A stretch of DNA of 64,000 nucleotides from positions 10,478,001 to 10,542,000 of the forward strand of contig JAKZAN010000004.1 in assembly GCA_023053545.1 (NCBI GenBank). Direction: 5' to 3'. Below, one piece after another: positions 35,001 to 49,231 of the stretch. Position 1 is the first letter of the stretch. Every line of letters begins with the position of its first letter. Below the pieces are notes generated by a model. It was given only the letters and a program-made list of their open reading frames with translations, did not search any database and was not told the origin of the DNA. A program made the translations under genes and the position numbers. The DNA comes from Lepidurus packardi. Lineage: Eukaryota; Arthropoda; Branchiopoda; Notostraca; Triopsidae.

Positions 35001-36165
35001 TAGTAGCATGCCACATGCATTGTAAGAAAGAATTTGCGTGTGACACGAAAACTTTTACCTAGTTGGGAGACGGAACTTGTTTATTGTGTTGTTATCGCGT
35101 CAAGGTTATGTACATGCATATCTGGTAAACTAAAAGGGCGCAGGAAGTGTTGATTAACACCAGACAAATGGCTAAAAAGGTTACTTAAACGAGATTTTTG
35201 TATTTTTGTGCTGGTAAAACTGAGATGAAGATGAAACTGAGATTTATGTCTCAGAGTTTAGATTCCTAAAAGTGCTTAAAAGCTCCAGTCGCACCCACGT
35301 GCCCTATATCTAATTTATGCCCCTTTCACGTTATTAAAAGCGTAGAAAAAACAAAGAAAGAGTTTCGGAAACTACAAGGAAAGCTTCTGTGCCGGTTAGA
35401 CGCTTATCTCGATTTATCTGCAGCTTACGGGGGTGTTGAATTCTATTTCTTGACTAGTCTTGTGATGTAAGTAAGTACAAGGTATTGTGGATAAGTTGGG
35501 GGAGTTGAAAAGAAAATTTAAAAAGTGAAAGATCGATGCCTTTTATAGACTCGCGGAAAGAGCGTAACGTTGTGAACTTTACAAGATATGGCTAACAATT
35601 TATTAGTTTCAGCTATTTGTTGGGCTTGTCAAGTCTCATTTGTCTCTTAATGAGACTGATTAGCTCCCCTTGACAAGACTTCGAAGAGAGTCCTCTTACC
35701 GGATGCTTTTCTTCTGGCTTGAGTTCAATTAGATGGCGAGAAAAAGGATTTTGAATAGAAAGACTGTTACTTTGTGTCTCGGTTTAAATTTGGTTCATTG
35801 GAATCCCCATATGGAAGTGCCTGGAGGCCTCACTTTCTATTTATTCTGCATCTTGCATCGAGCTAGCCCTCAGGCCGTCATCAAGGTGTACTGAATAAAA
35901 AGCGTTTCTTTTCCTACAAGGACTTAATAACTAAACAAGTGTATTCTGCATATGCAAATCAGCGACGTTGGGGAGTTAAACGGACTGTAAAGATGCACGG
36001 GAAGCTGTCAAAAATTGAAGAAAAGTAGCGGCAAGTGGTAAAGGTTGTTGGGGGAAAAAGAAAAAAGGAAAAAAAGGGGCTCAGCATCTTACCTCTGTCT
36101 TGAGCAAAGCTGGTTATCTGATCCTCTTCACGGGTAACCTGGGTGATGATGGACGACGCCTCCAT
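32076..36165 (-). CDS. CTDSPL: CTD small phosphatase-like protein (SCP, HAD superfamily)
   Basis: Four exons on the minus strand (36093-36165, 33505-33833, 33088-33423, 32076-32255) encode 305 residues. The start [15 protein letters not shown] matches vertebrate CTDSP/CTDSPL (IITQVT). Exon 2 has [12 protein letters not shown] (a palmitoylation-like Cys pair), a Gly/Thr-rich linker, and the catalytic DxDxT motif in [14 protein letters not shown]. Exon 3 carries [49 protein letters not shown] and [18 protein letters not shown]. Exon 4 supplies [11 protein letters not shown] and [10 protein letters not shown]. It should dephosphorylate Ser5 of the RNA polymerase II C-terminal repeats and related phospho-Ser targets. 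A tail of about 20 residues after VYTVLRN is not conserved. Intron 1 is 2.26 kb, the longest in the window. Confidence 0.95.
32731..32852. mobile_element. 122-bp foldback MITE in a CTDSP intron
   Basis: Two arms of 44 bp are inverted copies of each other with four mismatches. Both start TAGCGCGTTCCACTGGCTGC and end ACTC, and they enclose a 34-bp centre. The element lies in the intron 32256-33087. Flanking bases are TA-rich, so a TA or short duplication is plausible, but its exact length cannot be read. There is no coding capacity. If transcribed, the arms would fold into one long hairpin. Confidence 0.8.
33834..36092 (-). other. Long first intron of the CTDSP gene
   Basis: The donor GTAAGA follows exon 1 and the acceptor TTTCCAG precedes exon 2. 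The intron holds a short (TATT)n run (about 34980-35000) and no recognised exon or RNA gene. An open frame at 34580-34891 on + has no family features. Confidence 0.7.
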
Positions 36166-36602
36166 TTTAATTTCGACATTTGTGGCCCAACACTTCTGAT
36201 CACTCCACTGTTGTTATATAATGAGAAAACACAAATTCGCGACAAATTTCAGGAGGACGTTGAGAGTAAATAAGCCAGAAGGCAGGGCCAACTAACGGAG
36301 CACAGTACACACCGGAGCGCAGCGCCAAAGCAAATGGCGAAGATGAAAGCTGCGTTGCCATATTTATTTCACTGCTTAAAAAAATCAAAACGACAAGCCT
36401 AACTGTCCAACTTGTGTTGTTCCATAAACCTTCTTATATATATTCCATGTACTTAAATACTGTTAATACACTTAATTAGAAATTCCCACATTGCCGTTTC
36501 TTTGTTGGTAAACTCTTGAACAAGACTTCGCGCGAGTTTGGGTTTCCTTTGAGAGAAAATCCATCTCTTTTATTGTTAATATATTTAATTAATTATCCAG
36601 AA
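36166..36602. promoter_or_regulatory. Shared promoter region, CTDSP (-) and INTS14 (+)
   Basis: The start codons of the two divergent genes are 437 bp apart. Both 5' UTRs and promoters, or one bidirectional promoter, must fit here unless upstream non-coding exons exist. No TATA box stands out. Confidence 0.55.
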
Positions 36603-38517
36603 ATGCCTACAGTGATCTTACTAGACGTTTCGTTGTCGATGGCACGTCCTGTGTCACTTTTGGATGCCAGCGAAGAGTACCAACGACGACATTTAGCCAT
36701 TCATGGCATCAATACCTTTTTGGATTTTCTCAACGCGAGTAGCAAATTAGAATTCGTCGCCTTGGTAATTACTTGCAATATGGTTACTTCGTTGAATTAA
36801 ATGGTGAATTTTCTTAGGTTATATTCTCATCCCGATACGAAGTCCTGAGTAGTTTTACAAGAGACTACGACGTGATACGGGAAAAGCTGGCCAATTTAGA
36901 AGAATTCGACAAAACTTCCTTGGAAACTGGCCTACTCGGCGTGGGGACCTTAGTGGCTGAGGAATGGGGCTTTAGCGTCCCTTGCCATGTGGTCTTAGTG
37001 ACCGATGGTGCGCTGGGATTAGGATCCGCGACCCTTCAGCAAACCTTGAATTCCCTCCACAGCAAAGATCGCAACAGACCGGAGTATAACTTCCCGCTGC
37101 CATTCCCCTTTCCCTCGAAATTGCATATACTTAACATTGCCAGCTCTGATGAACCGTCCTTGACCACGAGCTTGCCAGTTTTTCACAAATTAGTCGAGGT
37201 CAATGGAGGAGACGGCGGAGTTTACGTCGTCATCGATGGCCCCCTATCCTTCAAAGTATCGTAATTGCGTCTTAACTTCTTTCTTTCTTACACTTGCCTC
37301 AAATATTAACGACTTCTTTCTTTAAGAGCGTACATAGCATGTTTACTCGCCTAGCGGAAGCTAGTTTCGCGCCTTTCCAAGGAACCCTTCGTTGCGGGGC
37401 TCTTTCCGACACAGTTTCCCTCTATCCCGCTCCACAAGTAACAAGAATCTGTCTTCCAAGACTCGTTAAACGTAATTTATGAACCTTAGCCCTACCACAA
37501 AGCAGTCGAGTTTGATATCGTCCAACGAGCCGTGTCAAAAGAGCTGGAAATCTGCGGTTTTCTCGATCTTACAGACATTGCCAGTCCGCCCGCTTACAGT
37601 CGACACTTGGTTTTACCCATTCCCAACAAAAGTAAGCCAACTTGTCCCTTTTTCTATCTTAACCTCTCTTTAGTCCCCTCCAGAAGCTTTTCTGTATACA
37701 AAAAACATACATTCAACGTACTTTTTTCCTTTTTTCAAACAGATGAAACTAATAACACTTCAAATTCCATGAAAATGGAGACTGATGCCGAAGACGAGTG
37801 TGCCGCCCCTTCAGACGATAGCAACACCCCATCCTTCTGCGCTCTTCTCCACGGATCCTTAAAAGTATACCCTGCCATGACAATAAAGTCCTCGAAATGG
37901 CTCAAAAACCTCAATTTTCTTTCTTCCTACAGGTTGAAAACATGGCTGCGCTGTGTCAAGTGGCGGAAGATTGGTTTGGTTTGCTCTACTCATGGGCTGA
38001 TACCAAGAAAAAGTCCAATTTAATGCTCTCTTTATTCGAGCCAGGCTACAACGCCATTCCCTGGCTGGGTCCTTTAAGCCAAATCGGTCCACACTCGGAA
38101 TACCGGCAAGAAAGCGATCCAGAAAGCGTTAACACTCCCTTTCCGGTGAAATCAGCCGAAAAGCGGAGCTACGCCCAAAGCTGCGTCGTTTGGGTACGTC
38201 CAGCGGGTCTCCAAGGCGACGTCCAAAAGATCTTACGGCACGCTCGCAAAATGCCGGACAAAACACAACATTTTTACAAGGAATTGAACCGGTTACGTCG
38301 CGCAGCGCTCGCCTTTGGCTTCCTATCCCTGTTGGAAGCCTTGGCAACCATTTTAGAGCGAGAATGCACGCTCTTGCCTGGTACCGCCCATCCAGACTGC
38401 GCCTTACAACTGAGCCACGCCGCCAACATGCTGCGGCAAGTCCAAGCGAGGGACTTGCGGCATAATATTACGCCGTTGAGAACAAAGTTTGGGGGTCATG
38501 GTAATCAAGATGATTGA
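36603..38517 (+). CDS. INTS14: INTS14 (VWA9), Integrator complex subunit 14
   Basis: Six exons (36603-36764, 36818-37255, 37327-37437, 37490-37631, 37743-37864, 37933-38517) encode 519 residues, almost the human length. The start MPTVILLDVSLSMARPVS carries the von Willebrand A-domain MIDAS motif DxSxS. Family blocks follow: EEYQRRHLAIHGI, SFTRDYDVI, PCHVVLVTDGALGLG, FPLPFPFPSKLHIL, IDGPLSFKS, RHLVLPIPN, LLHGSLK, KKKSNLMLSLFEPG, KRSYAQSCVVWVRPAGLQGD, FYKELNRLRRAALAFGF and LERECTLLPGTAHPD. INTS14 pairs with INTS13 in the cleavage module that binds nucleic acid near the INTS4/9/11 endonuclease, which matures snRNAs and trims other polymerase II transcripts. Introns are only about 50-110 bp. Identification is secure. 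Confidence 0.97.
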
Positions 38518-39149
38518 TGTATTTCCGTTGTAAATTTTGTAAGAGCTTGACAAGGTCGTAAGAGCTTGATAAGGGTCCAACAAGAGACAAATAATACGAT
38601 GTGTGATCCATTCAAGCTATTATTCGTTTTCTAGAGTTGAGAGTTGAGAAAATAGCAGCTCTAAGCTCTATGCGCTTTGAATCGACTTTGGAAAATAAAT
38701 TTAGGTGGCACGAAAAAAATAACACTGGGCCTATGGAAGCCCTTTTGGCTAAATGGCTACTCTAAGAATTCAAGTCCAATGACAAAAATGAGCTCTTTTC
38801 AAGTAAGAAAGGGGCATGGGCACTAGGGAAGATATTGGAATGTACAGCCAAGCCAATTGGGGCAAAATTTGAAAGATTGTAATGTTTTGAATGAAGGGGG
38901 CAAAAAAGCTAGTATGACGTCAAGCTTGGGTCAAGGGAAGAGTCTTTAAGTAGAATGTGAACAATTGAACAGGGTCAACGACGTCTAAATGACAATCAAA
39001 CGACGTCCAAATGATGCAAAAAATCACAAAGTTTGGGTGGTGTCCATCATTTCTGCTAAAGCTTTTTTTTCCCCTTCCACTTCTGTTTCCTCTTCGTGTT
39101 AGCCTTGTTAGATTCCTTTGCTTTGTATTCCTTCTTTTATCTTGCATTT
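38518..39149. other. Convergent 3' flanks of INTS14 and MAP2K
   Basis: The two stop codons face each other across 632 bp. I see no further gene; both 3' UTRs lie here. Confidence 0.6.
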
Positions 39150-41020
<1,871 letters not shown>

Positions 41021-41871
41021 CTTTGAACGGAAGACGAAGTAATGTTCTGAGATACAAGCCTGAAAGAGGAAAGTTGGCGTTAACGATTAAGGACCAAATA
41101 AAGTTTAAGAAGTTAAGAAATTAAGCTTCAATCGTTTCAATCTTTCATAACCGCAATGAAAGTATAAAAACGGATTAGTTGTCATAGCAAACATTATTAC
41201 AAAATGTTCCTTTTTACATCAAACTGGAGTGTGGAGTAACCAGAAAATTACGCTTACCGAACGATGTAATTACAAAGAAGTATACAGTAACAAACGAACT
41301 TTTTACATGAAACGGTTTTGTTTTTGTTTCCGGACAGGGCAACTTGCTGTTGCTGAGCTGAGTATCACTGCCACGCCCACAGACCGTAACATTGCCGGTG
41401 GAATTTAAACTAAAAGGAAGTTATATTATTAATTTAGTTTCTATACAATTCCCCTTTAATATGTCAAGATACCGTTAATTCAATATTTTATTGAAGTAAT
41501 TTAATGAAGGTCTAAGTTAATAATGCTGCGTTGCCATGTTTTGAACTGTCTTCTGTTTTGGGTCCATCTTTAAGAGTGAGTTTCGTACCTATTTTATCTT
41601 GTAAATTCTTAGTCATCCTTTGCTTATTTGACTTATAAATGCGTTTTGTTGCTATACTATAGTGTCTCTCTCTAGTTTAGCTGGGATTTGTGTGCAAATT
41701 ACGATATTTTGAGTGAATGACAAGTTATATTCCGGGTACAAGCATGACGGGTTCCATTCGGTTTTATTTTAAAGAGATGGTAGTACTAGTTACAGCTTTT
41801 CGTGTGTGAAATGTGTTCGTTTTCGTTGATTTTGATCTCTAAAATTGGTTTATTTTTGTTCTTATAGAACC
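41021..41871. promoter_or_regulatory. Divergent promoter region, MAP2K (-) and RPL17 (+)
   Basis: The start codons of the two genes are 851 bp apart. For RPL17 a 5' UTR intron is plausible: donor AAGA/GTGAGT at 41576 and acceptor TTATAG ending at 41867, just four bases before the ATG. That would place the RPL17 start site near 41.5 kb. This is inference from splice signals only. Confidence 0.5.
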
Positions 41872-42847
41872 ATGGGCCGTTACTCAAGGGAACCCGATAA
41901 CCCTACCAAGTCATGCAAGGCGCGAGGCTCCAACCTCCGTGTTCATTTCAAGGTTAGATAAACGCAGATTTAATCCAAATTCGAACTAATAATACATTCT
42001 ATATAGAACACCCGTGAGGCTGCCAACACAATCAAGCGCATGCCATTGAGGAGAGCAGTAGCTTTCCTGAAGAATGTCGTGAAACACAAGGAATGTGTCC
42101 CTTTCCGTCGTTACAACGGTGGAGTCGGTCGTTGTTCTCAGGTAAATAGTCATCTTGATTCATTTCAACAACCAGTCCTTAATTGTGATGATCCCAACCT
42201 CCTGATAACCATGAGGGAAAGGAAATTGTTTCAAGACGAGTCTGATTTGTTTGCCAATCCCAAACTATTTCTTGTTTTCCTCTTTGCACTTGTACTGAAT
42301 ATCTTTTCGCTTTGCTACAGGCTAAGCAATGGGGTACCACCCAAGGAAGATGGCCCAAGAAATCGGCTGAATTCTTGCTGCAGCTGTTGAAAAACGCCGA
42401 GTCCAATGCTGATCTGAAGGGTTTGGATGTCGACCACTTGGTTATTGACCACATCCAAGTCAACAGAGCACCCTACATGCGTCGCCGTACCTACCGTGCC
42501 CACGGTCGCATCAATCGTACGTTGAATTTTGTGTATTTTCTTTAAGGGAAACGCATGTTTTATTTCTGATGATATACCTACCTCCTGATAACCATGAGGG
42601 ATAGGAAATGTTTCAAGACGAGTCTGATCTTTCATTTGAAATTAAGAATAATTGTTTCGTGTTGATCTATTTAGACTAACTTGATTTTGTTTTTCCTTTA
42701 CAAGCTTACATGAGCACTCCCTGCCACATCGAGGTGATTTTGACTGAAAAGGAAGACGTGGTTGCGAAAGCCAAGGAAGAAGAACCTACCAAGAAGAAGG
42801 TCTCCAAGAAGAAGATGGCCCGTCAAAAGTTGATGCAGAGGGAATAA
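41872..42847 (+). CDS. RpL17: 60S ribosomal protein L17 (uL22)
   Basis: Four exons (41872-41952, 42007-42141, 42321-42516, 42705-42847) encode 184 residues, exactly the human length. The start [20 protein letters not shown], the core [57 protein letters not shown] and [20 protein letters not shown] are all diagnostic. The protein lines the ribosomal exit tunnel on 25S/28S rRNA. The Lys-rich tail ends [11 protein letters not shown]. Introns 2 and 3 each carry a C/D box snoRNA, as is common for ribosomal protein host genes. A short intergenic gap (219 bp) separates it from the next same-strand gene. Confidence 0.98.
42183..42248 (+). ncRNA. C/D box snoRNA, U21-like, RPL17 intron 2
   Basis: Box C is GTGATGA (42185-42191), box D' CTGA (42202-42205) and box D CTGA (42242-42245). 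The 14 nt before box D, GTTTCAAGACGAGT, can pair with the universally conserved large-subunit rRNA sequence ACCCGTCTTGAAAC with one mismatch. This is the guide of vertebrate U21 (SNORD21), which directs 2'-O-methylation of the G in CCCG. The fifth base before box D is a C opposite that G, as the rule requires. U21 sits in RPL5 in vertebrates, so the host gene differs. A terminal stem is weak. Confidence 0.8.
42564..42631 (+). ncRNA. Second U21-like C/D box snoRNA, RPL17 intron 3
   Basis: A paralogue of the snoRNA in intron 2. It has box C CTGATGA (42566-42572, purine replaced by C), D' CTGA (42585-42588) and D CTGA (42624-42627). The same rRNA guide, TTTCAAGACGAGT, precedes box D. The stretch from D' to D is almost unchanged between copies (CTGATAACCATGAGGGA and so on), while the flanking intron is unrelated. 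That pattern fits selection on a small RNA rather than a recent bulk duplication. Confidence 0.78.
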
Positions 42848-43066
42848 GTGGCGTGTATTGTAATGTTAACTGTGAAATACATTCGTACGCTGCGAGATTT
42901 GCTATCATTGTCTTTCTGTTCTTTTGTTTTAAAATAAGCTTGCAAAGCGGGCTTTGCTTGGTTGCACTTCCAATAGATGGCGTTTTAGTAGATTTTTATA
43001 AAAATACTAAACAGAATCCACCAATTGACAGTCCTCGACTAAAGGCGCTAAGTTCAGAAGGTAGAA

Positions 43067-43880
43067 ATGGCCACAAAACCTAATTTGTCGTGTAATTGGG
43101 CGAATATATCTCCTAAAGAGTTGGAGAAAGTCTTACTAGTTGGAGAAGAGAAGTAAATAAAGTACTAAAAGCAGTACTAAGTTTCATGTTGTTGTTTTTA
43201 TAAAGGATTAATATTATGGACGAAATCTCCGCTGAAACTTGCCTTAACTTAATGAAAGATTCGGATTCGGATGAACTATGTCGAATTACGATGACATTTC
43301 TAGAAGATTTCCCCTTGGGAATCAGTTCAATAAATCTACTATCGGAGGTTAGAAGTTCTTCACAAAGTTAGAATATAAAACTAGAATTATTTTAGGCAAG
43401 AAATGTCGAAGTTTATGGCCCTTGCGACGAATACATAACTACGATTAAAGGAGACCTGCTAGATGATTTCGAAAGCGTTGCAGTTTATGAAATAAACAGG
43501 GAATTGCAATTTCCGTGTAGGACAGTCAGCATACAAGTAAAGAACAACTTTTCACACTTGATTATATAAAAATAAGTTCACTTATTCCGTTACAGTTTTG
43601 CAGTTGCCCTGACCCAGACAAATTCTGGCTTTACGGCTTGCACATTACTACTTGTCCTTTAGCTTTACCGAGTAACAAGCTTCCGAAGAGTTTACCCTCC
43701 TTACCATCGACGTTCAACAATCCCCAAGTAGGACAAATAATTCTAGCGAATTCCTTGCTAGAGGACAAACTTAGGGCCACCGAACAACGCGTTATGGACA
43801 GGTTGGATGAAATTGACAAAAAATTGAATGAAAAACTTGATCTTGTACTAAGCACTCTCGCCAAGCTCGAGACAAAATAA
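43067..43880 (+). CDS. Small conserved-looking protein, possibly PAAT-like
   Basis: Four exons (43067-43152, 43206-43347, 43396-43536, 43596-43880) give 217 residues, starting MATKPNLSCNWANISPKELE. An in-frame TAA just after 43152 is intronic (donor GTAAAT). The middle has a probable beta-sandwich with ARNVEVYGPCDEYITTIKGD, FPCRTVSIQFCSCPDPDKFW and LYGLHITTCP. The C-terminus is a charged amphipathic coil (DKLRATEQRVMDRLDEIDKK). This layout recalls PAAT (C10orf88), an ATPase associated with mitochondrial ABC transporters, but I am not certain and the protein is only about half its length. It sits 219 bp after RPL17 and converges on SLBP with 38 bp between stops. Confidence 0.75.
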
Positions 43881-43918
43881 AATAAAAATGTTCGATGCTA
43901 AAAACGGTTTCTTCTTCT

Positions 43919-44928
43919 TCAAAATGCCTTTTCATGAGATGATTTCTGGCGCTTCTTCTGACTAAATAATAAAGAATACAAAATTTGCTTACGCCTACTT
44001 CTACTTTTGCAAATTGGTGCATATACCTTGTAGGTTCTTCGGAAGCAGATTTGGCTTTGCTGGTACTTGCTTCCACTTGAGGGGGATCCCAAGCATGCAA
44101 TTTTTGGCGCCAGGCTTTGACTAATCCATCAAACGCACGTCTGCTGTAAACCTAAGTAGTTCCTAGATGCATCAGCAGGCCAGCCATACTACAATTTTAA
44201 TGATGTTTACCTTGTATTTATCGGGAGTTCTAGGATGCCCCTTTTCACGCTTGCTTTTGGGGACTGAGGCGATATAGCGATCGTAAGCTAAGGTGTTTCT
44301 ACCGTAATCAATCTGTTTCTGTCTTCTCGCTAATACTTCGGGGTCGCTTTCCATGCCTTGGTCACTCTTACTGTTTAGCGATGAAGCTTCTGAGTCGCTT
44401 CTCCCTCTCCTGGGTTCAAAATAGTTATAATATAGTTCATCTATAGTTCTATACTATTCAAAATATAATTATAAAAAAATATACTTTAATGATGATTTAG
44501 TTGGTTTATTGGCATCTTCTTCCTCCTTTTCTTCGTTTTCATCTTCAAGGCACATGTCGTACCAAGACGAACTTGTAGTATTTAGCGATACATCAAGATC
44601 AAGATTTCTTTTGGTATTTCCATTTCCGGATTCCTTTTTTATAACACAATCTGAAGCCTCCTTTTCTGTTTTAATCTCCTTCTCTTGCTTTATCTTGTCT
44701 ACTGATGTCCTACATTAACAAGCTTGTAGTTTTTTGCAATAAATAATATGAATTTTACCCTCTGGTGTGGGAATAACGCTTGGATTTCTGCCGGAGTTCA
44801 TCACCCAAGCGAAGATTATTTCTAGAAGGACTAGCATTTCTTCTCTTATTGGAGACATTCGAGCTTGTAGCACTTTCTTTTGGTTCCCGCTTTACTTGGA
44901 CAGCACCTTCTTTCCTATTTTTGTTCAT
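43919..44928 (-). CDS. SLBP: SLBP, histone mRNA stem-loop-binding protein
   Basis: Five exons on the minus strand (44759-44928, 44485-44709, 44211-44409, 44027-44151, 43919-43961) encode 253 residues. The RNA-binding domain is unmistakable: [20 protein letters not shown], the TPNK-type loop HPRTPDKYK, then [20 protein letters not shown] followed by DPP. An [11 protein letters not shown] motif upstream corresponds to the SW..LVEEDE segment of other SLBPs. SLBP binds the 3' stem-loop of replication-dependent histone mRNAs and is needed for their processing, export and translation. The conserved threonine in TPDK is the phosphorylated residue in other species. The start at 44928 gives a Lys-rich N-terminus; an in-frame ATG 14 codons upstream is possible but less likely. 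Confidence 0.95.
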
Positions 44929-45272
44929 ATTTATTAAAATTGCGTGTACTATCGTGATGAAGTAAAACAATCAACAATAAAACTTTTCCCGCCAGAGCCT
45001 CAGCAAGTAATCGATCACAGTCAACGTTTAAGACTTCAATTAATATATTTTATTGGCGCATTCGAATTTCGATAGCATTTTAAAGCCTATTTTGAACAAT
45101 AAATAAACCAACAGAGAAAACAGAAACTAAAAAACGATGAATGAACCACTCTATTTAAAAACAGACACAAAAACCCGGGGGGTTAAAATATATACCACAA
45201 CGATCAAAACATCATTAGTAAAACCGCAGCTACATTTTGCACTACGGAATCATACTAAGATCCTGAATTGAG

Positions 45273-46990
<1,718 letters not shown>

Positions 46991-47269
46991 CGTTGAATTT
47001 CTGCGAGATCTACTGTTAATAGTTTTGTTAAACTTAAAGTAAAATAATTATAATTTATTTGAATCTGACCTGAAACGATATTACCGTGCGATAAGCTTCG
47101 TTCCAAACAGAGGAAGGGGAGGATGCAAAGTGCTGCGGAGATTTTTAGAAGCAACCAATCCTTGGCCAGCTCGGTGGTCACGTGGGATTTGCGCGAAGGA
47201 CGGAACGCATGGCAGTAGCGTTGTGTGTTGATTATTAAGTAGAAAAACATAACTAACTAAATCTCAAAA
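46991..47269. promoter_or_regulatory. Bidirectional promoter, GOT1 (-) and MPHOSPH6 (+)
   Basis: Only 279 bp separate the two divergent start codons, so a shared promoter is likely. No TATA box is evident. A minus-strand frame (47250-46987) is open across it but carries no family signature. Confidence 0.6.
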
Positions 47270-48095
47270 ATGGGGGATAGGAAGAAGGCGAAGTTGTCTA
47301 GAAATCTCTTACAGATGAAGGTAATGGGGTTGTTATGTGTATCCTACTTATGTAAATTTGAACATTCCAAAATAATAACTTTTGCTCAGATTAAATTTGT
47401 CTTAACAAAGCTTATTTACATAATAATTAGTTGTTAATATTAATGTACTAGTACATTAATACATATTAACCTCTGTGTTGATAAGTATATTTCCAATATA
47501 GAGTATATTAATCAATAGTAATCATTAATACTGTAGTAACCAATTTTGCTCTTTATTTTAACCAGTTCATGAAGAGGACGAAAGAAATGGTTGAAAAGGA
47601 AGAAGCGGATGAAGAAGCACAGAATATGTTCGCCAGAGACATTACCGATGCCATGAGACATTTTTCGTAATTTTATTATCTTTTAAGTCTTCAAATGAGA
47701 CTTACAGTGTCTGTCTGTTACATTCTAGGAACAAATACGTGGTTGAGAAAAGCTTTGTACCAATAGAGAACCTCGTGTTCGGTCGATTCTCCTACAAAGG
47801 CGTAAACCCTGAGATTGAGAAGATAATGTCCCAAAATGCTCCCAAGAAAATCTCCAATGTTGAAGAGGAAGGAGTTGACGTCAAAGCATCTGAAGTGGTT
47901 TCCCGACATTTAAATTCCGGTACTACGGGAATTGCGAAGAAGTTTACCACCAAGCGTAATTGGAGAGTAATGAACGACCCGCATGCCAACGCTTCCAATT
48001 CCCAATCCAATAACCAGCGCGGAAATCATCACCAAAGCCAGCGTGGCCACAGAGGAAGGAACAATCGACAGTTTATGAAACCTACAGACGACTAG
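47270..48095 (+). CDS. MPHOSPH6: MPHOSPH6 (MPP6), nuclear exosome cofactor
   Basis: Three exons (47270-47320, 47566-47666, 47729-48095) encode 172 residues. The N-terminal motif RKKAKLSRNLLQMKFMKR matches the family's RLSKNLLRMKFMQR. It is followed by an acidic helix, then VEKSFVPIENLVFGRFSYKG and NPEIEKIM, the segment conserved as LLYGRMSFRGFNPEVEKLM, and GTTGIAKKFTTKR. MPP6 tethers the helicase MTR4 to the nuclear RNA exosome and promotes 5.8S rRNA processing. The tail is Asn/His/Gln/Arg-rich (NQRGNHHQSQRGHRGRNN), unlike vertebrates. It is convergent with OSER1, 70 bp apart. Confidence 0.93.
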
Positions 48096-48165
48096 AAAAC
48101 TTTTTTAAAGTTTTATTTTCAGAAAATATTATACAATTGAAACTCCGCCAACGCTGTTTAAAAGT

Positions 48166-49006
48166 TCATGTGTACATCATTTCAGCCATTTCAGACATTT
48201 TCTTAGGAATATGCACGAAGCAATCAAAGTAAGCAGCCAGTTCATCTATTGAGGTGTCGTCGAAGGCAGGATAACGAGCTTGCTGGGAACAGGAATTGGG
48301 TAAAACCCCCGTTTTATCACCAGCTTCCAAGTCTGCTTCGGCCATCGAGGTTTGGTTTTTCAAACCGCGCCAATTCTGAAAAGTCTTTAATAAGTCATCT
48401 TCTGGCTTAGGTTTGGTGGAAGGCCTATGTTTGTTGGTTCCGTGTTTTCGGCTCTTCCGATGTACGTCTGAAACCGTTGGCATGTTCTTGATTGCTGTTT
48501 CAAGTGCCTGGACGCTTGTTGATTCGTTTCTGATAACTTCTGGCTTATTCTTAGGATAGGAGGATAACGGAACGACCGATAAGAGGTCGAGGTTTTTTAA
48601 GACCAGCTTAGGATTGTTAAGGACAGGGGATCTGGTCGGTTTTACCATGCTGGCGTCGTTAGGCAGAGATTTTCTTATGTTTTTTGATGAGTCATGCACG
48701 GATAGCAGTTTGGACTGGGATTTTCTTCTCGTAAAGCCGATTGATACTTTATTAAGGGCTTCGCATAGTTCATCTGGACGAGGTTTTTCAGCACAGATTA
48801 TCTCCGATGGCTCCAGAACAGCCAAGTCCTCAGCTTTCTGGGCTAAAATTTGGATTTCTGGAGATACTGTATGCTGGTCAAGCTGTGTTTTCATTTCTTC
48901 ACCCACAGGGTACACTGTACCATTTTCTCGTATTCTAAAACAAAGAAATTCCATTAGAAACCTCCAATACAAGAAACGTTAATACAAACCTCTCTAATTC
49001 GTTCAT
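48166..49006 (-). CDS. OSER1: OSER1-like oxidative stress-responsive Ser-rich protein
   Basis: Two exons (48990-49006 and 48166-48934) encode 261 residues. Exon 1 supplies only MNELER. The middle is Ser/Lys-rich and without a fold I recognise. The very C-terminus, IDELAAYFDCFVHIPKKMSE followed by MAEMMYT, matches the end of OSER1 (C20orf111), where the segment IPKKMS.MAEMMYT is the signature. OSER1 is a FOXO-responsive protein linked to oxidative stress resistance; its mechanism is not settled. A central basic stretch, RKSRKHGTNKHRPSTKPKP, could be a nuclear localisation signal. The name rests mainly on the C-terminal block. Confidence 0.78.
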
Positions 49007-49202
49007 TTTTGTCGATTTTTCCGAAAGTTTTGTCGCGAGCTAAACACCATCAAGTGAGGCGCAAAAAGCACTCGAGCACCATCTATTGAAACTATTTGAA
49101 ATCACTTTTCATGGACGTTCATCGCCGCCTAGGGATTGAAAATTAAATCTACTTGCTTCTTCCGGTCAGGGTAGGATTTTGTCGTTCTCAGTCGGGTTTT
49201 TT

Positions 49203-49231
49203 AGCTGTGCCAGTCTATGACTGGGACAGCT
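49203..49231. repeat. Hairpin with a second half-copy at 49468-49491
   Basis: Thirteen-base arms with one mismatch close a TAT loop. The 24-bp phrase beginning TTAGCTGTG and ending CTATGACTGG occurs at 49201-49224 and again at 49468-49491 with a single base difference. Hairpins near the ends are typical of Helitron-like elements. Whether these are ends of this copy or of an older insertion is not resolved. Confidence 0.7.

Noticed and set aside
42179-42635. Two similar minus-strand open frames over RPL17 introns
   Set aside because: Their similarity comes from the two snoRNA copies; the segments are intronic on the plus strand.
43153-43158. Stop codon early in the PAAT-like gene
   Set aside because: It is in the intron after donor GTAAAT; the frame continues from 43206 with matching phase.
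47440-47462. Perfect AT-rich palindrome TTAATGTACTAGTACATTAA in MPHOSPH6 intron 1
   Set aside because: Short, AT-rich and solitary; not distinguishable from chance.
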